A DNA stretch of 64,000 bases from Pseudomonas putida (lineage in GTDB: Bacteria > Pseudomonadota > Gammaproteobacteria > Pseudomonadales > Pseudomonadaceae). Within the stretch, counting starts at the first letter, position 1. Every line of letters starts with the position of its first letter. Where the stretch lies: NCBI RefSeq assembly GCF_004357765.1, contig NZ_SMTE01000009.1:186001-250000 (forward strand). The letters run 5' to 3'. The notes beneath the pieces are model-generated. The model was given only the letters and a program-made list of their open reading frames with translations. It ran no database searches and was not told the DNA's origin. The translations under genes and the position numbers were made by a program. Of the stretch, positions 7,956 through 15,672 are shown one piece after another.

Positions 7956-9731
7956 ATGGCGAATGCAAAACCGAAAGTGGACGCCGTCATCGTCGGCATG
8001 GGCTGGACCGGGGCGATCCTGGCCAAGGAACTGACCGACGCTGGACTGCACGTGGTGGTGCTCGAGCGCGGTGCCGACCGCGACACCCAGCCGGATTTCG
8101 CCTATCCCAAGGTGGTCGATGAGCTGGAAGGGTCGGTCCACCGCCGCTACCTGCAAAGCCTCTCCCAGGAAACCGTCACCGCACGCCACAACCCCGGTGC
8201 CACGGCCGTGCCGTACCGGCAGATCGGTTCGTTCAAACCGGGTACGGGGGTCGGGGGCGCGGGCAGTCACTGGTCGGGCTGCCACTTCCGCGCGCTACCC
8301 GAAGACTTCAAACTGCGCAGCAACGTCGAGCAGCGCTACGGCGCCAAGTTCATTCCCTCGGACATGAGCATCCAGGACTTCCCGATCACCTACGAAGACC
8401 TCGAGCCGCATTTCGATCACTTCGAGCACGTCTGTGGGACATCCGGCAAGGCCGGTATCATCAAGGGCGTCCGCCAGCCAGGCGGCAACCCGTTCGAGGG
8501 CTCGCGTTCACGCGAGTTTCCACTGGGTCCCAACCCCAATTATCTGGGCGCCGAGATGTTCTACAAGGGCGCCCGCGAGATGGGCTGGGATCCATACCCG
8601 ATCCCGGCATCCAATGCGTCGGGCCCTTACGTCAACCCCTATGGCTGCCAGATGGGGCCGTGCAATGCCTGCGGTTTCTGCAGCGACTACGGCTGCCTGA
8701 ACTACTCCAAGGCCAGCCCCAACATCAGCATCCTGCCGGTGCTGCGTCAGCGCAAGAACTTCGAGCTGCGCACCCACGCCCAAGTGCTCAAGGTGAACCT
8801 CGACAGCGATGGCAAGAAGGCCACCGGCGTGACCTACCTCGATGCTCAGGGCCGCGAAGTCGAACAGCAGGCCGACTTGGTGCTGCTGTGCGCATTCTCG
8901 CTGTACAACGTGCACCTGATGCTGTTGTCCGGCATCGGTAAGCCCTACGATCCGCAGACCGGCGAAGGCACGGTCGGACGCAACTACTCCTACCAGAACC
9001 TCAACCGGGTGGTGCTGTTCTTCGACAAGGACGTCCAGGCCAACCAGTTCATGGGCATCGGTGGTGCCGGGACGACCATGGACAATCTCAACGGCAACCA
9101 GCTCGACAATGCTCGCGCCGGCTTTGTCGGTGGCGGCATCATCTGGGCCCGTCAGCCGGGGGCCGGACCCGTGCGCGGGATCAACGTGCCGCCGGGCACG
9201 CCGAACTGGGGCACGGCCTGGAAGCAGGCGGCCAGCGATGCGTTCCGTCACTCGTTCTACTTCGAAGTACAGGGTGCCTGCATGTCGTACAAGCAGCACT
9301 ACCTCAGCCTCGACCCGACCTACAAGGACGCCTTCGGCCGGCCTCTGCTGCGCATGACCTTCGACTGGCACGACAACGAGGTCAAAGCCTCGCAGTTCCT
9401 GGTCGGCAAAGCACAGGAGATGTCCAGGATACTCAACCCGACAGCGCTTTCCGGCGACGCGAAGAAGCCCGGCGAGCACTACAACATCACCAAGTACCAG
9501 AGCACGCACACCTGCGGCGGGGCGATCATGGGCAGCGATCCGAAGACCTCGGCGTTGAACCGTTACCTGCAGTCCTGGGATGTGCATAACGTGTTCGCCA
9601 TCGGTGCCAACGCCTTCCCGCAGAACAATGGCTACAACCCGACCGGCATGGTCGGTGCGCTGGCCTACTGGTCGGCCAAGGCGATTCGCGAACAGTACCT
9701 GAAAAACCCTGGCCCGCTGGTCCAGGCCTGA
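7956..9731 (+). CDS. Gluconate 2-dehydrogenase flavoprotein subunit (GMC family oxidoreductase)
   Basis: A 591-residue FAD enzyme. The N-terminal Rossmann motif reads VIVGMGWTGAILAKELTDAG, followed by VLERG. A glycine-rich GTGVGGAGSHWSG segment (about residues 90-102) is typical of GMC dehydrogenases. A cysteine-rich patch with CQMGPCNACGFCSDYGC near residue 231 may hold an iron-sulfur cluster, as proposed for related fructose and gluconate dehydrogenases. The C-terminus has the conserved HTCGGAIMGSDP and NPTGMVGALAYWSA, the latter near the catalytic histidine/asparagine region. It has no export signal and presumably leaves the cell bound to the gamma subunit. Electrons pass to the cytochrome subunit encoded next and then to ubiquinone. 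Confidence 0.95.
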   Translation: MANAKPKVDAVIVGMGWTGAILAKELTDAGLHVVVLERGADRDTQPDFAYPKVVDELEGSVHRRYLQSLSQETVTARHNPGATAVPYRQIGSFKPGTGVGGAGSHWSGCHFRALPEDFKLRSNVEQRYGAKFIPSDMSIQDFPITYEDLEPHFDHFEHVCGTSGKAGIIKGVRQPGGNPFEGSRSREFPLGPNPNYLGAEMFYKGAREMGWDPYPIPASNASGPYVNPYGCQMGPCNACGFCSDYGCLNYSKASPNISILPVLRQRKNFELRTHAQVLKVNLDSDGKKATGVTYLDAQGREVEQQADLVLLCAFSLYNVHLMLLSGIGKPYDPQTGEGTVGRNYSYQNLNRVVLFFDKDVQANQFMGIGGAGTTMDNLNGNQLDNARAGFVGGGIIWARQPGAGPVRGINVPPGTPNWGTAWKQAASDAFRHSFYFEVQGACMSYKQHYLSLDPTYKDAFGRPLLRMTFDWHDNEVKASQFLVGKAQEMSRILNPTALSGDAKKPGEHYNITKYQSTHTCGGAIMGSDPKTSALNRYLQSWDVHNVFAIGANAFPQNNGYNPTGMVGALAYWSAKAIREQYLKNPGPLVQA

Positions 9732-9743
9732 GGAGAGATGACC

Positions 9744-11066
9744 ATGAAGAAGTTTCTCCTGCGCTTGCTTGGCCCGGCGCTGCTGCTGTTCGTCGCTGTT
9801 CTGGCCTATGCCTTGTGGCCGACCAAGACCGCGCCGCTCGCGCCGATCGCCAGCGTCGACCAGGCACTGATCGACAAGGGCCGTTACTTGGCCGATGCCG
9901 GGGACTGCACCGCCTGCCATACCAGCAAGGACGGCAAGCCGTTCGCCGGTGGCCTGGCGATCGCCTCGCCGATCGGCACCCTGTACAGCACCAACATCAC
10001 ACCGGACAAGGACACCGGTATCGGCAACTACTCGCTGGACGCGTTCGACCGGGCCTTGCGCCACGGTATCGCCGCCAACGGCGACAGCCTGTATCCGGCC
10101 ATGCCGTATCCGGCCTATGCCCGGATCAGCGATGACGACGTGCGGGCGTTGTATGCCTACTTCATGCAAGGAGTGGCACCGGTCAAGGCGGACAACCGTG
10201 GCAACGACGTAGCCTGGCCGCTGTCGATGCGCTGGCCGTTGGCGATCTGGCGCAAGCTGTTCGCCCCGGCACCAGAAGCCGTGGCCTTCGACGCCGGTCG
10301 CTACCCGAATGCCCAGGTCGCCCGCGGTGCCTATCTGGTACAAGGCCTGGGTCACTGCGGCAGTTGCCATACCCCAAGGGCGGCTACCCTGCAGGAAAAG
10401 GCCTTGGACGAATCGGGTGAGACGTTCCTTGCCGGTGGCCCGGTGATCGACGGCTGGCTGGCGGTGAACCTGCGTGGCAATCCGGCCGATGGCCTGGGGG
10501 CATGGAGCGCCGAGGATATCGTCGCGACCTTGCGCAGCGCACGCAGCCCCACCCATGCGGTACTCGGCGGGGCCATGGGCGATGTAGTGGTGCACAGCAC
10601 CCAGCATCTGGCTGACGATGACCTGCAGGCCATCGCTGCCTACCTCAAGACCCTGCCGGCTAGCGCCAATCCGGTGTCGTCGTTCAAGGCCGATCCGGCA
10701 ACTGCCAAGGCCTTGCAGTCCGGTCAGGAAAGCGGGCGTGGCGCGCAGTTGTACGTCGATAACTGCGCCGCCTGCCACCGTACCGATGGCCTGGGCTATG
10801 CGCGGGTGTTCCCGAAGATCGCCGGCAATTCCTCGGTGCTGTCTGCCGACCCGGTGTCGATGATCCGCTTGGTCCTGCACGGCAGCAAGCTACCGGCTAC
10901 CGCCAGCGCGCCGTCGCAGCTGGGCATGCCCGGCTTCGCCTGGCGCATGAGCGACGAGGAGGTGGCGCAGTTGCTCACCTTCGTCCGTAGCAGCTGGGGC
11001 AACCAGGCCCCACAGGTGACTGCGGCCGACGTCGCCGGCGTCCGTGCGACCCTGGCAAGCGAGTAA
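9744..11066 (+). CDS. Gluconate 2-dehydrogenase cytochrome c subunit (tri-heme)
   Basis: About 440 residues when started at the ATG at 9744, which sits 8 bases after AGGAG; the ATG at 9738 is only 2 bases from that site and is less likely. An N-terminal hydrophobic signal/anchor covers residues 5-24. Three CxxCH heme c motifs are seen at about residues 55-59 (CTACH), 205-209 (CGSCH) and 341-345 (CAACH), each in its own cytochrome domain. It passes electrons from the flavoprotein to the quinone pool at the periplasmic face. It is the last gene of the operon and ends in front of a long stem-loop. The sister cytochrome at 18951-20291 has the same architecture but serves a molybdenum enzyme. Confidence 0.94.
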   Translation: MKKFLLRLLGPALLLFVAVLAYALWPTKTAPLAPIASVDQALIDKGRYLADAGDCTACHTSKDGKPFAGGLAIASPIGTLYSTNITPDKDTGIGNYSLDAFDRALRHGIAANGDSLYPAMPYPAYARISDDDVRALYAYFMQGVAPVKADNRGNDVAWPLSMRWPLAIWRKLFAPAPEAVAFDAGRYPNAQVARGAYLVQGLGHCGSCHTPRAATLQEKALDESGETFLAGGPVIDGWLAVNLRGNPADGLGAWSAEDIVATLRSARSPTHAVLGGAMGDVVVHSTQHLADDDLQAIAAYLKTLPASANPVSSFKADPATAKALQSGQESGRGAQLYVDNCAACHRTDGLGYARVFPKIAGNSSVLSADPVSMIRLVLHGSKLPATASAPSQLGMPGFAWRMSDEEVAQLLTFVRSSWGNQAPQVTAADVAGVRATLASE

Positions 11067-11080
11067 TTTTCCCGGTCAGC

Positions 11081-11120
11081 CCGTGGCCGGCGCCTGTGCA
11101 ATGCAGGTGCCGGCGCACGG
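11081..11120. terminator. Long GC-rich stem-loop between convergent genes
   Basis: CCGTG plus GCCGGCGCCTG (11081-11096) pairs with CAGGTGCCGGC plus CACGG (11104-11120), with one G-T pair and one bulged base, around a 7-base loop. It lies between the convergent gluconate dehydrogenase operon and the DJ-1/PfpI gene. There is no T-run on the plus side; on the minus side a short AAAATT follows. It could act as a bidirectional terminator or simply as a transcript-end hairpin. Confidence 0.45.
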
Positions 11121-11125
11121 GGCGC

Positions 11126-11821
11126 TCAGGCGCCGTGCTTACCTTCGAGGCGCTTGAGAAGCGCCTCGGCCACGGCTTTCGAGGATGCCGGGTTCTGACC
11201 GGTGATCAGGTGCTCATCCACGACCACGTAGCTCTGCCAGTCCGCTGCTTTGGAATACTCGCCGCCGTTGCTCACCAACATGTCCTCGACCAAGAAGGGC
11301 ACGACCTGGGTCAACCCGACCGCGTCTTCCTCGGTGTTGCTGAAGCCGGTGACTCGTTTGCCCTTGACCACAGGATGGCCGTCGGGTGCCTTGACGTGCT
11401 TCAACACCCCGGGGGCGTGGCACACCGTGGCAACCGGTTTGTTGGCGGCGTAGAAGGCTTCGATGAGGATTCGCGAGTCCTTGTCCTCGGCCAGGTCCCA
11501 AAGCGGTCCGTGACCGCCTGGATAGAACACCGCGTCGAAGTCGTACGGATCGATTGCACCCAACGGCACGGTATCGGCCAGTGCCATCTGGCCCTCGGTG
11601 TCGCTGGCAAATCGGCGCGTGTCATCGGTTTGCGCATCCGGCTCGTCGCTCTTGGGATCCAGCGGTGGCTGGCCGCCCTTGGGCGAGGCGAGGGTGACAT
11701 CGGCCCGGGCGTCGAGAAACACGTAGTAGGGGGCGGCGAATTCTTCCAGCCAGAAACCGGTCGTCTTACCGGTGTCGCCTAGTTGATCGTGGGATGTCAG
11801 GACCATCAGGATCTTCTTCAT
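11126..11821 (-). CDS. Type 1 glutamine amidotransferase-domain protein (DJ-1/PfpI, Hsp31-like)
   Basis: About 231 residues from the ATG at 11821 (MKKILMVLTSHDQLG), which has GGAGG 9 bases upstream; an ATG at 11830 directly abuts that site and is less likely. The nucleophile elbow reads VATVCHAPGVLKHV with the Cys-His pair typical of the family, and a conserved glutamate lies in the early region FWLEEFAAPYYVF. GHGPLWDLAED follows the FYPGG turn. Members of this subgroup include Hsp31-type glyoxalase III/chaperones and stress-induced proteins; the exact reaction cannot be told from sequence. It stands alone, convergent with the gluconate dehydrogenase operon. Confidence 0.88.
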   Translation of the reverse strand: MKKILMVLTSHDQLGDTGKTTGFWLEEFAAPYYVFLDARADVTLASPKGGQPPLDPKSDEPDAQTDDTRRFASDTEGQMALADTVPLGAIDPYDFDAVFYPGGHGPLWDLAEDKDSRILIEAFYAANKPVATVCHAPGVLKHVKAPDGHPVVKGKRVTGFSNTEEDAVGLTQVVPFLVEDMLVSNGGEYSKAADWQSYVVVDEHLITGQNPASSKAVAEALLKRLEGKHGA

Positions 11822-11985
11822 GTACGCCATCCTCCAGCAAGGTTGACGCAGCGCGCCGCTCGCACTGCGTAAGGGGTGAGAGGGTGTAACGGATCGAGAG
11901 GTTCAGTGGCGTACCAGCAGGTCATACGCCAGATAGCTGCTAGAGTCTAATACCAGCGGTTCGCGGACAGGTTGAAGGAGACAAC

Positions 11986-12060
11986 ATGAATTCGATTCGT
12001 TCCACTCTCTACGCCCATGCCGCCTCCACGCTCACCAGGCAAGCCCCGTCGCTGATCTGA
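11986..12060 (+). CDS. 24-codon ORF with strong ribosome-binding site, possible leader peptide
   Basis: An ATG at 11986 follows AAGGAG at ideal spacing (about 6 bases) and opens a 24-residue frame starting MNSIRSTLYAHAASTL and ending in TGA at 12060, only 26 bases before the start of the next gene. The peptide contains two arginines, three leucines and five alanines, and has no clear signal peptide. It could be a leader whose translation influences the downstream solute-binding protein and cupin genes, or a small protein in its own right. The ribosome-binding site is better than that of the next gene, which is why I list it. I recognise no homologue. Confidence 0.45.
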   Translation: MNSIRSTLYAHAASTLTRQAPSLI

Positions 12061-12086
12061 ACCGGTTGTCAGTACGGAGTCTGCAC

Positions 12087-12902
12087 ATGTCAGGACGCGG
12101 TAATCTTCGCAGGTTTGGCCTGCTCCTGGCCCTGTGCCTGGCGCCTGCAGCGGTGTGGGCCCAGGATACCTGCCGACAACTGACCGCCACCGGCAACCCC
12201 GAATATCCCCCTTATCTGTGGCGTGACCCAGAGGACCCGCAGCGTCTGATCGGTGCCAATGCCGATCTGCTCAGGCAGGTGGGTGCATCACTCGGCCTGG
12301 AAGTGAAGGTGATCTACGCAGGTCCTTGGTCACGCGCCCAGGAGGAAGTGCGCACTGGCCATATCGATCTGTTGGCCGGCTACTTCATCACTCAGGCCCG
12401 TGAGCAGACGATGAACTTCATCCGCCCGCCGTTTCTGTCGACCCCAAGCGTGGTATGGGTACGCCAGGATTCGTCCTTGCGTTTTCAAGGATGGGATGAC
12501 CTCAAAGGCCACAAAGGCGGAACCCTGGTCAACAACAGCCATGGCCAGCAATTCGACGATTACGCCAAGGCCAACCTGACCCTCGAGGCGGTGCCCACCG
12601 CCCGTCAGGCATTCGAGAAACTGCTGCTCAGGCGCAGTGAGTACGTAGTCTACGAGCAGTACCCGGGCATGGCCTTGGCGCGCATGCTTGGCATCGACCA
12701 GCGCCTCAAGGTGCTTGAGCCAGCGGTGTCGAGCGAAGGGCTTTACCTCGCGTTGTCCCGTGCATCACCGTGTAACCAGGCGCAGTTGCGCCAGCAGCTT
12801 GCAGAGCAGATGAAAGAGGTCGTTGCCGGGCCATTGCCACAGCAACTGTTGGAGCTGAATCTGCAACGCTGGCAACAGCAGATGACAGGAGAGGCAAAGT
12901 GA
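12087..12902 (+). CDS. Periplasmic solute-binding protein, SBP_bac_3 family
   Basis: About 271 residues from the ATG at 12087, with ACGGAG 7 bases upstream; a TTG at 12066 is in frame but less likely. An N-terminal signal peptide ends near AVWAQ. The mature part follows the family-3 amino-acid-binding layout: NPEYPPYLWRDPEDPQRLIG at the start, LLAGYFITQAREQTMNF in the middle (the usual DLL..G...T..R motif), and GGTLVNNSHG. No ABC permease or ATPase gene is adjacent, so it either works with components elsewhere or is not a transporter subunit. Its stop overlaps the start of the cupin gene by 4 bases, so the two products are probably used together; the ligand is unknown. Confidence 0.87.
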   Translation: MSGRGNLRRFGLLLALCLAPAAVWAQDTCRQLTATGNPEYPPYLWRDPEDPQRLIGANADLLRQVGASLGLEVKVIYAGPWSRAQEEVRTGHIDLLAGYFITQAREQTMNFIRPPFLSTPSVVWVRQDSSLRFQGWDDLKGHKGGTLVNNSHGQQFDDYAKANLTLEAVPTARQAFEKLLLRRSEYVVYEQYPGMALARMLGIDQRLKVLEPAVSSEGLYLALSRASPCNQAQLRQQLAEQMKEVVAGPLPQQLLELNLQRWQQQMTGEAK

Positions 12903-13498
12903 GCTTGGTAGACCCGTTCTGCGCAGTGACGCACTTCGTCGCTGAACTCGACCGCTGGCTGAGGGCGCGAGGCGCCAGCGGATTGGACGCTGAGCACCTA
13001 GAGGCGGCCCCAGGTACATCTGGCGCCGAGGTGCCAGCGTCGGTCCAGGCGTGGTTTGCCGAGACCTCGGTACGCGCTTTGGCTACCCTGCCGGCATTGG
13101 CGGGTGTGGTGGCGGCGCTGGCCGATCTGGTGCCCAGTCTCGACTGGTACAAGCGGCCCAGCGATGGCTCGGACGCTGTCTTCGACGACGGCCACTTCAA
13201 TGCCATCGTCGTCGGCGATGCAGGGCTGGCGTCCATGGGACAGGTTTTGATCGGCGTCTCGCTGATGGCACGGGGTGTCAGCTACCCCGTGCATCGGCAT
13301 CCACCGGACGAGTGTTACCTGGTGCTGTCTCCCGGAGAGTGGTGGCGTGAGGATGACGGCTGGTGGACACCGGGTATCGGCAATCTGGTGTACAACGCCG
13401 GCAACCAGCTGCACGCCATGCGCGCCGGTGCCGAATCCCATCTGTCGGTGTGGGTGCTACAGGGGCAGGGCGCAGCCGGTTTCAGCCCGGGAAGCTGA
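12899..13498 (+). CDS. Cupin with the dimethylsulfoniopropionate (DMSP) lyase residue pattern
   Basis: A 199-residue protein starting with GTG at 12899 in a GTGA overlap with the preceding stop. Residues about 115-185 form a cupin. The motif HRHPPDECY gives candidate metal ligands H132, H134 and E138 and a tyrosine at 140, and H172 (QLHAMRAG) would be the last ligand. The same His-His-Glu-His plus Tyr arrangement is the active site of DddQ, DddL and DddW lyases, which cleave DMSP to dimethyl sulfide and acrylate. The tryptophan-rich stretch WWREDDGWWTPG also fits that family. No signal peptide is seen. P. putida-type bacteria are not classic DMSP degraders, so the true substrate may differ. 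The family call is fairly firm; the reaction is inference. Confidence 0.78.
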   Translation: MSLVDPFCAVTHFVAELDRWLRARGASGLDAEHLEAAPGTSGAEVPASVQAWFAETSVRALATLPALAGVVAALADLVPSLDWYKRPSDGSDAVFDDGHFNAIVVGDAGLASMGQVLIGVSLMARGVSYPVHRHPPDECYLVLSPGEWWREDDGWWTPGIGNLVYNAGNQLHAMRAGAESHLSVWVLQGQGAAGFSPGS

Positions 13499-14096
13499 TA
13501 CCGGCGCTCAGGTCCGCTGGCGTGTCGATATCCAGCAGCACCCCGGGATCGTCCACCTCGACACGGATGCAGGCCGGCGCATTGGCCTGAATCACCTGAC
13601 GCCCCCCCTCATCGCCTTTCACCTGCTCCAGGGCTGCCCAGAATGCCCGGCCAAATATGACCGGGTGCCCGCGTTGACCCTGGTAAACCGGCATCACAAT
13701 GCGCTCGGCATGGGCTCTGGCGCAGAGCGAGCGCAAGGTCGCTTGGGCGATCCACGGCATATCGCCCAGCAGCACGGCTGCCGCCTGGGCCGATGAATCC
13801 TGCAACGCCGCGATCCCCGCAGCCAGACTGGCGGAAAGTCCGACATTGGCCTGCCGCGCGCGAATCACTCTCACGCGTGGATCGATGTTCATCGCCTGAT
13901 GGTCATCGTCGGGGCGCAATACCAAGGTGACGACGTCGAAATGCTCCAGCGCGAGCGCCAGCGTCGCACTGAGGACGGTCTGGCCGCCAGGTAGGTGCGC
14001 CTGGCGCTTGTCGCTGCCGAAACGCTTGCCTTGGCCTGCGGCCAGCACCAGTGCTTGGCAGAGGCAGGCGTGAGTGGTCAATTGCTTTGAACGCAT
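13482..14096 (-). CDS. MocA/MobA-like nucleotidyltransferase (molybdenum cofactor cytidylyltransferase type)
   Basis: About 204 residues from the ATG at 14096. The nucleotide-binding signature LVLAAGQGKRFGSDKR lies near the N-terminus, followed by VVTLVLRPDDD, VLLGDMPWI (the metal-binding GDxP type loop) and RGHPVIFGR. This is the pattern of MocA, which adds CMP to molybdopterin to form the MCD cofactor used by xanthine dehydrogenase-type enzymes. It is divergent from a three-subunit molybdenum hydroxylase operon (14171-17876), which fits a role in supplying its cofactor. Its end overlaps the convergent cupin gene by 17 bases. Confidence 0.85.
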   Translation of the reverse strand: MRSKQLTTHACLCQALVLAAGQGKRFGSDKRQAHLPGGQTVLSATLALALEHFDVVTLVLRPDDDHQAMNIDPRVRVIRARQANVGLSASLAAGIAALQDSSAQAAAVLLGDMPWIAQATLRSLCARAHAERIVMPVYQGQRGHPVIFGRAFWAALEQVKGDEGGRQVIQANAPACIRVEVDDPGVLLDIDTPADLSAGISFPG

Positions 14097-14170
14097 CTGG
14101 GAGCCTTTGGGTCGGACCTGAAAAAGCAGCATCAGCTGCACACCAGCATACCGACCGTGAGGCAAACGTG

Positions 14171-14686
14171 ATGAGCGAAATGACAGATTCCCGCGCAGGC
14201 CTGCCGATTGGCCTGACGATCAACGGTCAGCCCAGGCAGTTGACCGTGGCGCCCTGGACGACCCTGCTCGACCTGCTCCGCGAGCAACTGGACCTGGTGG
14301 GTACCAAGAAAGGCTGCGACCATGGCCAGTGTGGCGCCTGCACGGTGTTGCGCAATGGCACGCGAATCAACGCCTGCCTGACCTTGGCCGTGATGTGCGA
14401 CGGCGACCAGGTGACCACCATCGAGGGGCTGGCCACGGACGAGGGGCTGCATCCCTTGCAGCAGGCGTTCATCGATCATGATGCCTTCCAGTGCGGATAC
14501 TGCACGCCGGGTCAGATCTGCTCGGCTCTGGGGCTGGCCCACGAGGGCAGGGCACATTCGCCTGAGCAATTGCGCGAGGCCATGAGCGGCAACCTGTGCC
14601 GTTGTGGTGCCTATGGCAACATCCTGGCTGCCGTGGAGCAGGCGCTGCCGCTGATCCACCGTGACAACGGAGGGTCGCGCCCATGA
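14171..14686 (+). CDS. (2Fe-2S) subunit of a PaoABC-type molybdenum aldehyde dehydrogenase
   Basis: 171 residues from the ATG at 14171, with GAGG 9 bases upstream. The first cluster is plant-ferredoxin type (CDHGQCGACTVL plus a later cysteine, INACL) and the second is CGYCTPGQ with CRCGAYGN, the standard pattern of the small subunit of xanthine dehydrogenase-family enzymes. Unlike E. coli PaoA, the N-terminus (MSEMTDSRAGLPIGL) has no twin-arginine signal, so the enzyme is probably cytoplasmic. The stop overlaps the FAD subunit start in an ATGA arrangement, so the genes form a translationally coupled operon. Confidence 0.93.
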   Translation: MSEMTDSRAGLPIGLTINGQPRQLTVAPWTTLLDLLREQLDLVGTKKGCDHGQCGACTVLRNGTRINACLTLAVMCDGDQVTTIEGLATDEGLHPLQQAFIDHDAFQCGYCTPGQICSALGLAHEGRAHSPEQLREAMSGNLCRCGAYGNILAAVEQALPLIHRDNGGSRP

Positions 14687-15672
14687 CCCCCTTCGCCTAC
14701 TGCAAACCCGCCAGCATCGAGCAGGCCGTGCGCCAGGCCGGACCACAGTCGCGCTATATCGCCGGTGGCACCAACCTGCTCGACCTGATGAAAGAGAACA
14801 TCGCCAACCCGCAGACCCTCATCGACATCACCGGTCTGCCGCTACGGGAGGTGAGCGAGACTGCTGAGGGCGGCGTGCGCATCGGCGCCTTGGTCAGCAA
14901 TGCCGAGCTGGCCTGGCATCCGCTGATCGAAAGTCGCTACCCGCTCCTGGCTCAGGCAATTCTGGCGGGGGCCTCGCCGCAGTTGCGCAACATGGCCAGC
15001 ACCGGAGGCAACCTGTTGCAGCGCACCCGCTGCCAGTATTTCTACGATGTGGCCAGCCCCTGCAACAAGCGCCTGCCCGGCAGCGGTTGTCCGGCACGCG
15101 TCGGGCTCAATCGTAACCATGCGATCCTCGGTGCCAGTGCCCACTGCGTCGCAGTCCACCCTTCTGACCTCTGCGTAGCCCTGGCGGCGCTGGAGGCCGT
15201 GGTGCATGTGCGTGGGCTCGGTGGCGAGCGGCGCGTGCCGTTCAGCGACTTCCATCGCTTGCCCGCAGAGCATCCCGAGCGCGACAACTGCCTGAGCGAT
15301 GACGAACTGATCCTGGCCATCGAGTTGCCGGCGCCGCTCGTCGATGCTGGCAGCCACTACCTGAAAATCCGTGATCGCGCTTCGTATGCCTTCGCCCTGG
15401 TTTCGGTGGCCGCCGCGCTCGTGCTCGAGGGACCACGCATAGGCACTGTGCGCTTGGCGCTGGGCGGTGTGGCGCACAAGCCGTGGCGCGATCCTGCCGT
15501 GGAGCGGCGCTTCGCTGGCCAGCCGGCCACCGAGCAAACCTATGCGCAGCTGGCAGGCGCATTGCTCCAAGGTGCCGAAACACTGCCGGGCAATGCCTTC
15601 AAGGTCGCCTTGGCGACCCAGGCGATCATCCGCGCACTGACCGAGGCACAGACCCAGGGAGACGATCAATGA
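14683..15672 (+). CDS. FAD subunit with extra [4Fe-4S] site (PaoB-like)
   Basis: A 329-residue flavin subunit. FAD motifs are AGGTNLLDLMKENI near residue 27 and ASTGGNLLQRT near residue 105. Four cysteines at about 117, 127, 136 and 155 (RTRCQYF, SPCNKRLPGSGCPA, SAHC) match the extra [4Fe-4S] insertion known from E. coli PaoB and 4-hydroxybenzoyl-CoA reductase-like enzymes. This separates the enzyme from ordinary xanthine dehydrogenases and points to an aldehyde oxidoreductase. Electrons would run from molybdenum through the 2Fe-2S clusters to FAD. It overlaps both neighbours by 4 bases. Confidence 0.92.
   Translation: MTPFAYCKPASIEQAVRQAGPQSRYIAGGTNLLDLMKENIANPQTLIDITGLPLREVSETAEGGVRIGALVSNAELAWHPLIESRYPLLAQAILAGASPQLRNMASTGGNLLQRTRCQYFYDVASPCNKRLPGSGCPARVGLNRNHAILGASAHCVAVHPSDLCVALAALEAVVHVRGLGGERRVPFSDFHRLPAEHPERDNCLSDDELILAIELPAPLVDAGSHYLKIRDRASYAFALVSVAAALVLEGPRIGTVRLALGGVAHKPWRDPAVERRFAGQPATEQTYAQLAGALLQGAETLPGNAFKVALATQAIIRALTEAQTQGDDQ

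Noticed and set aside
8508-10880. A 790-codon open frame on the minus strand
   Set aside because: It is antisense to the gluconate dehydrogenase flavoprotein and cytochrome genes, which have clear motifs and ribosome-binding sites.
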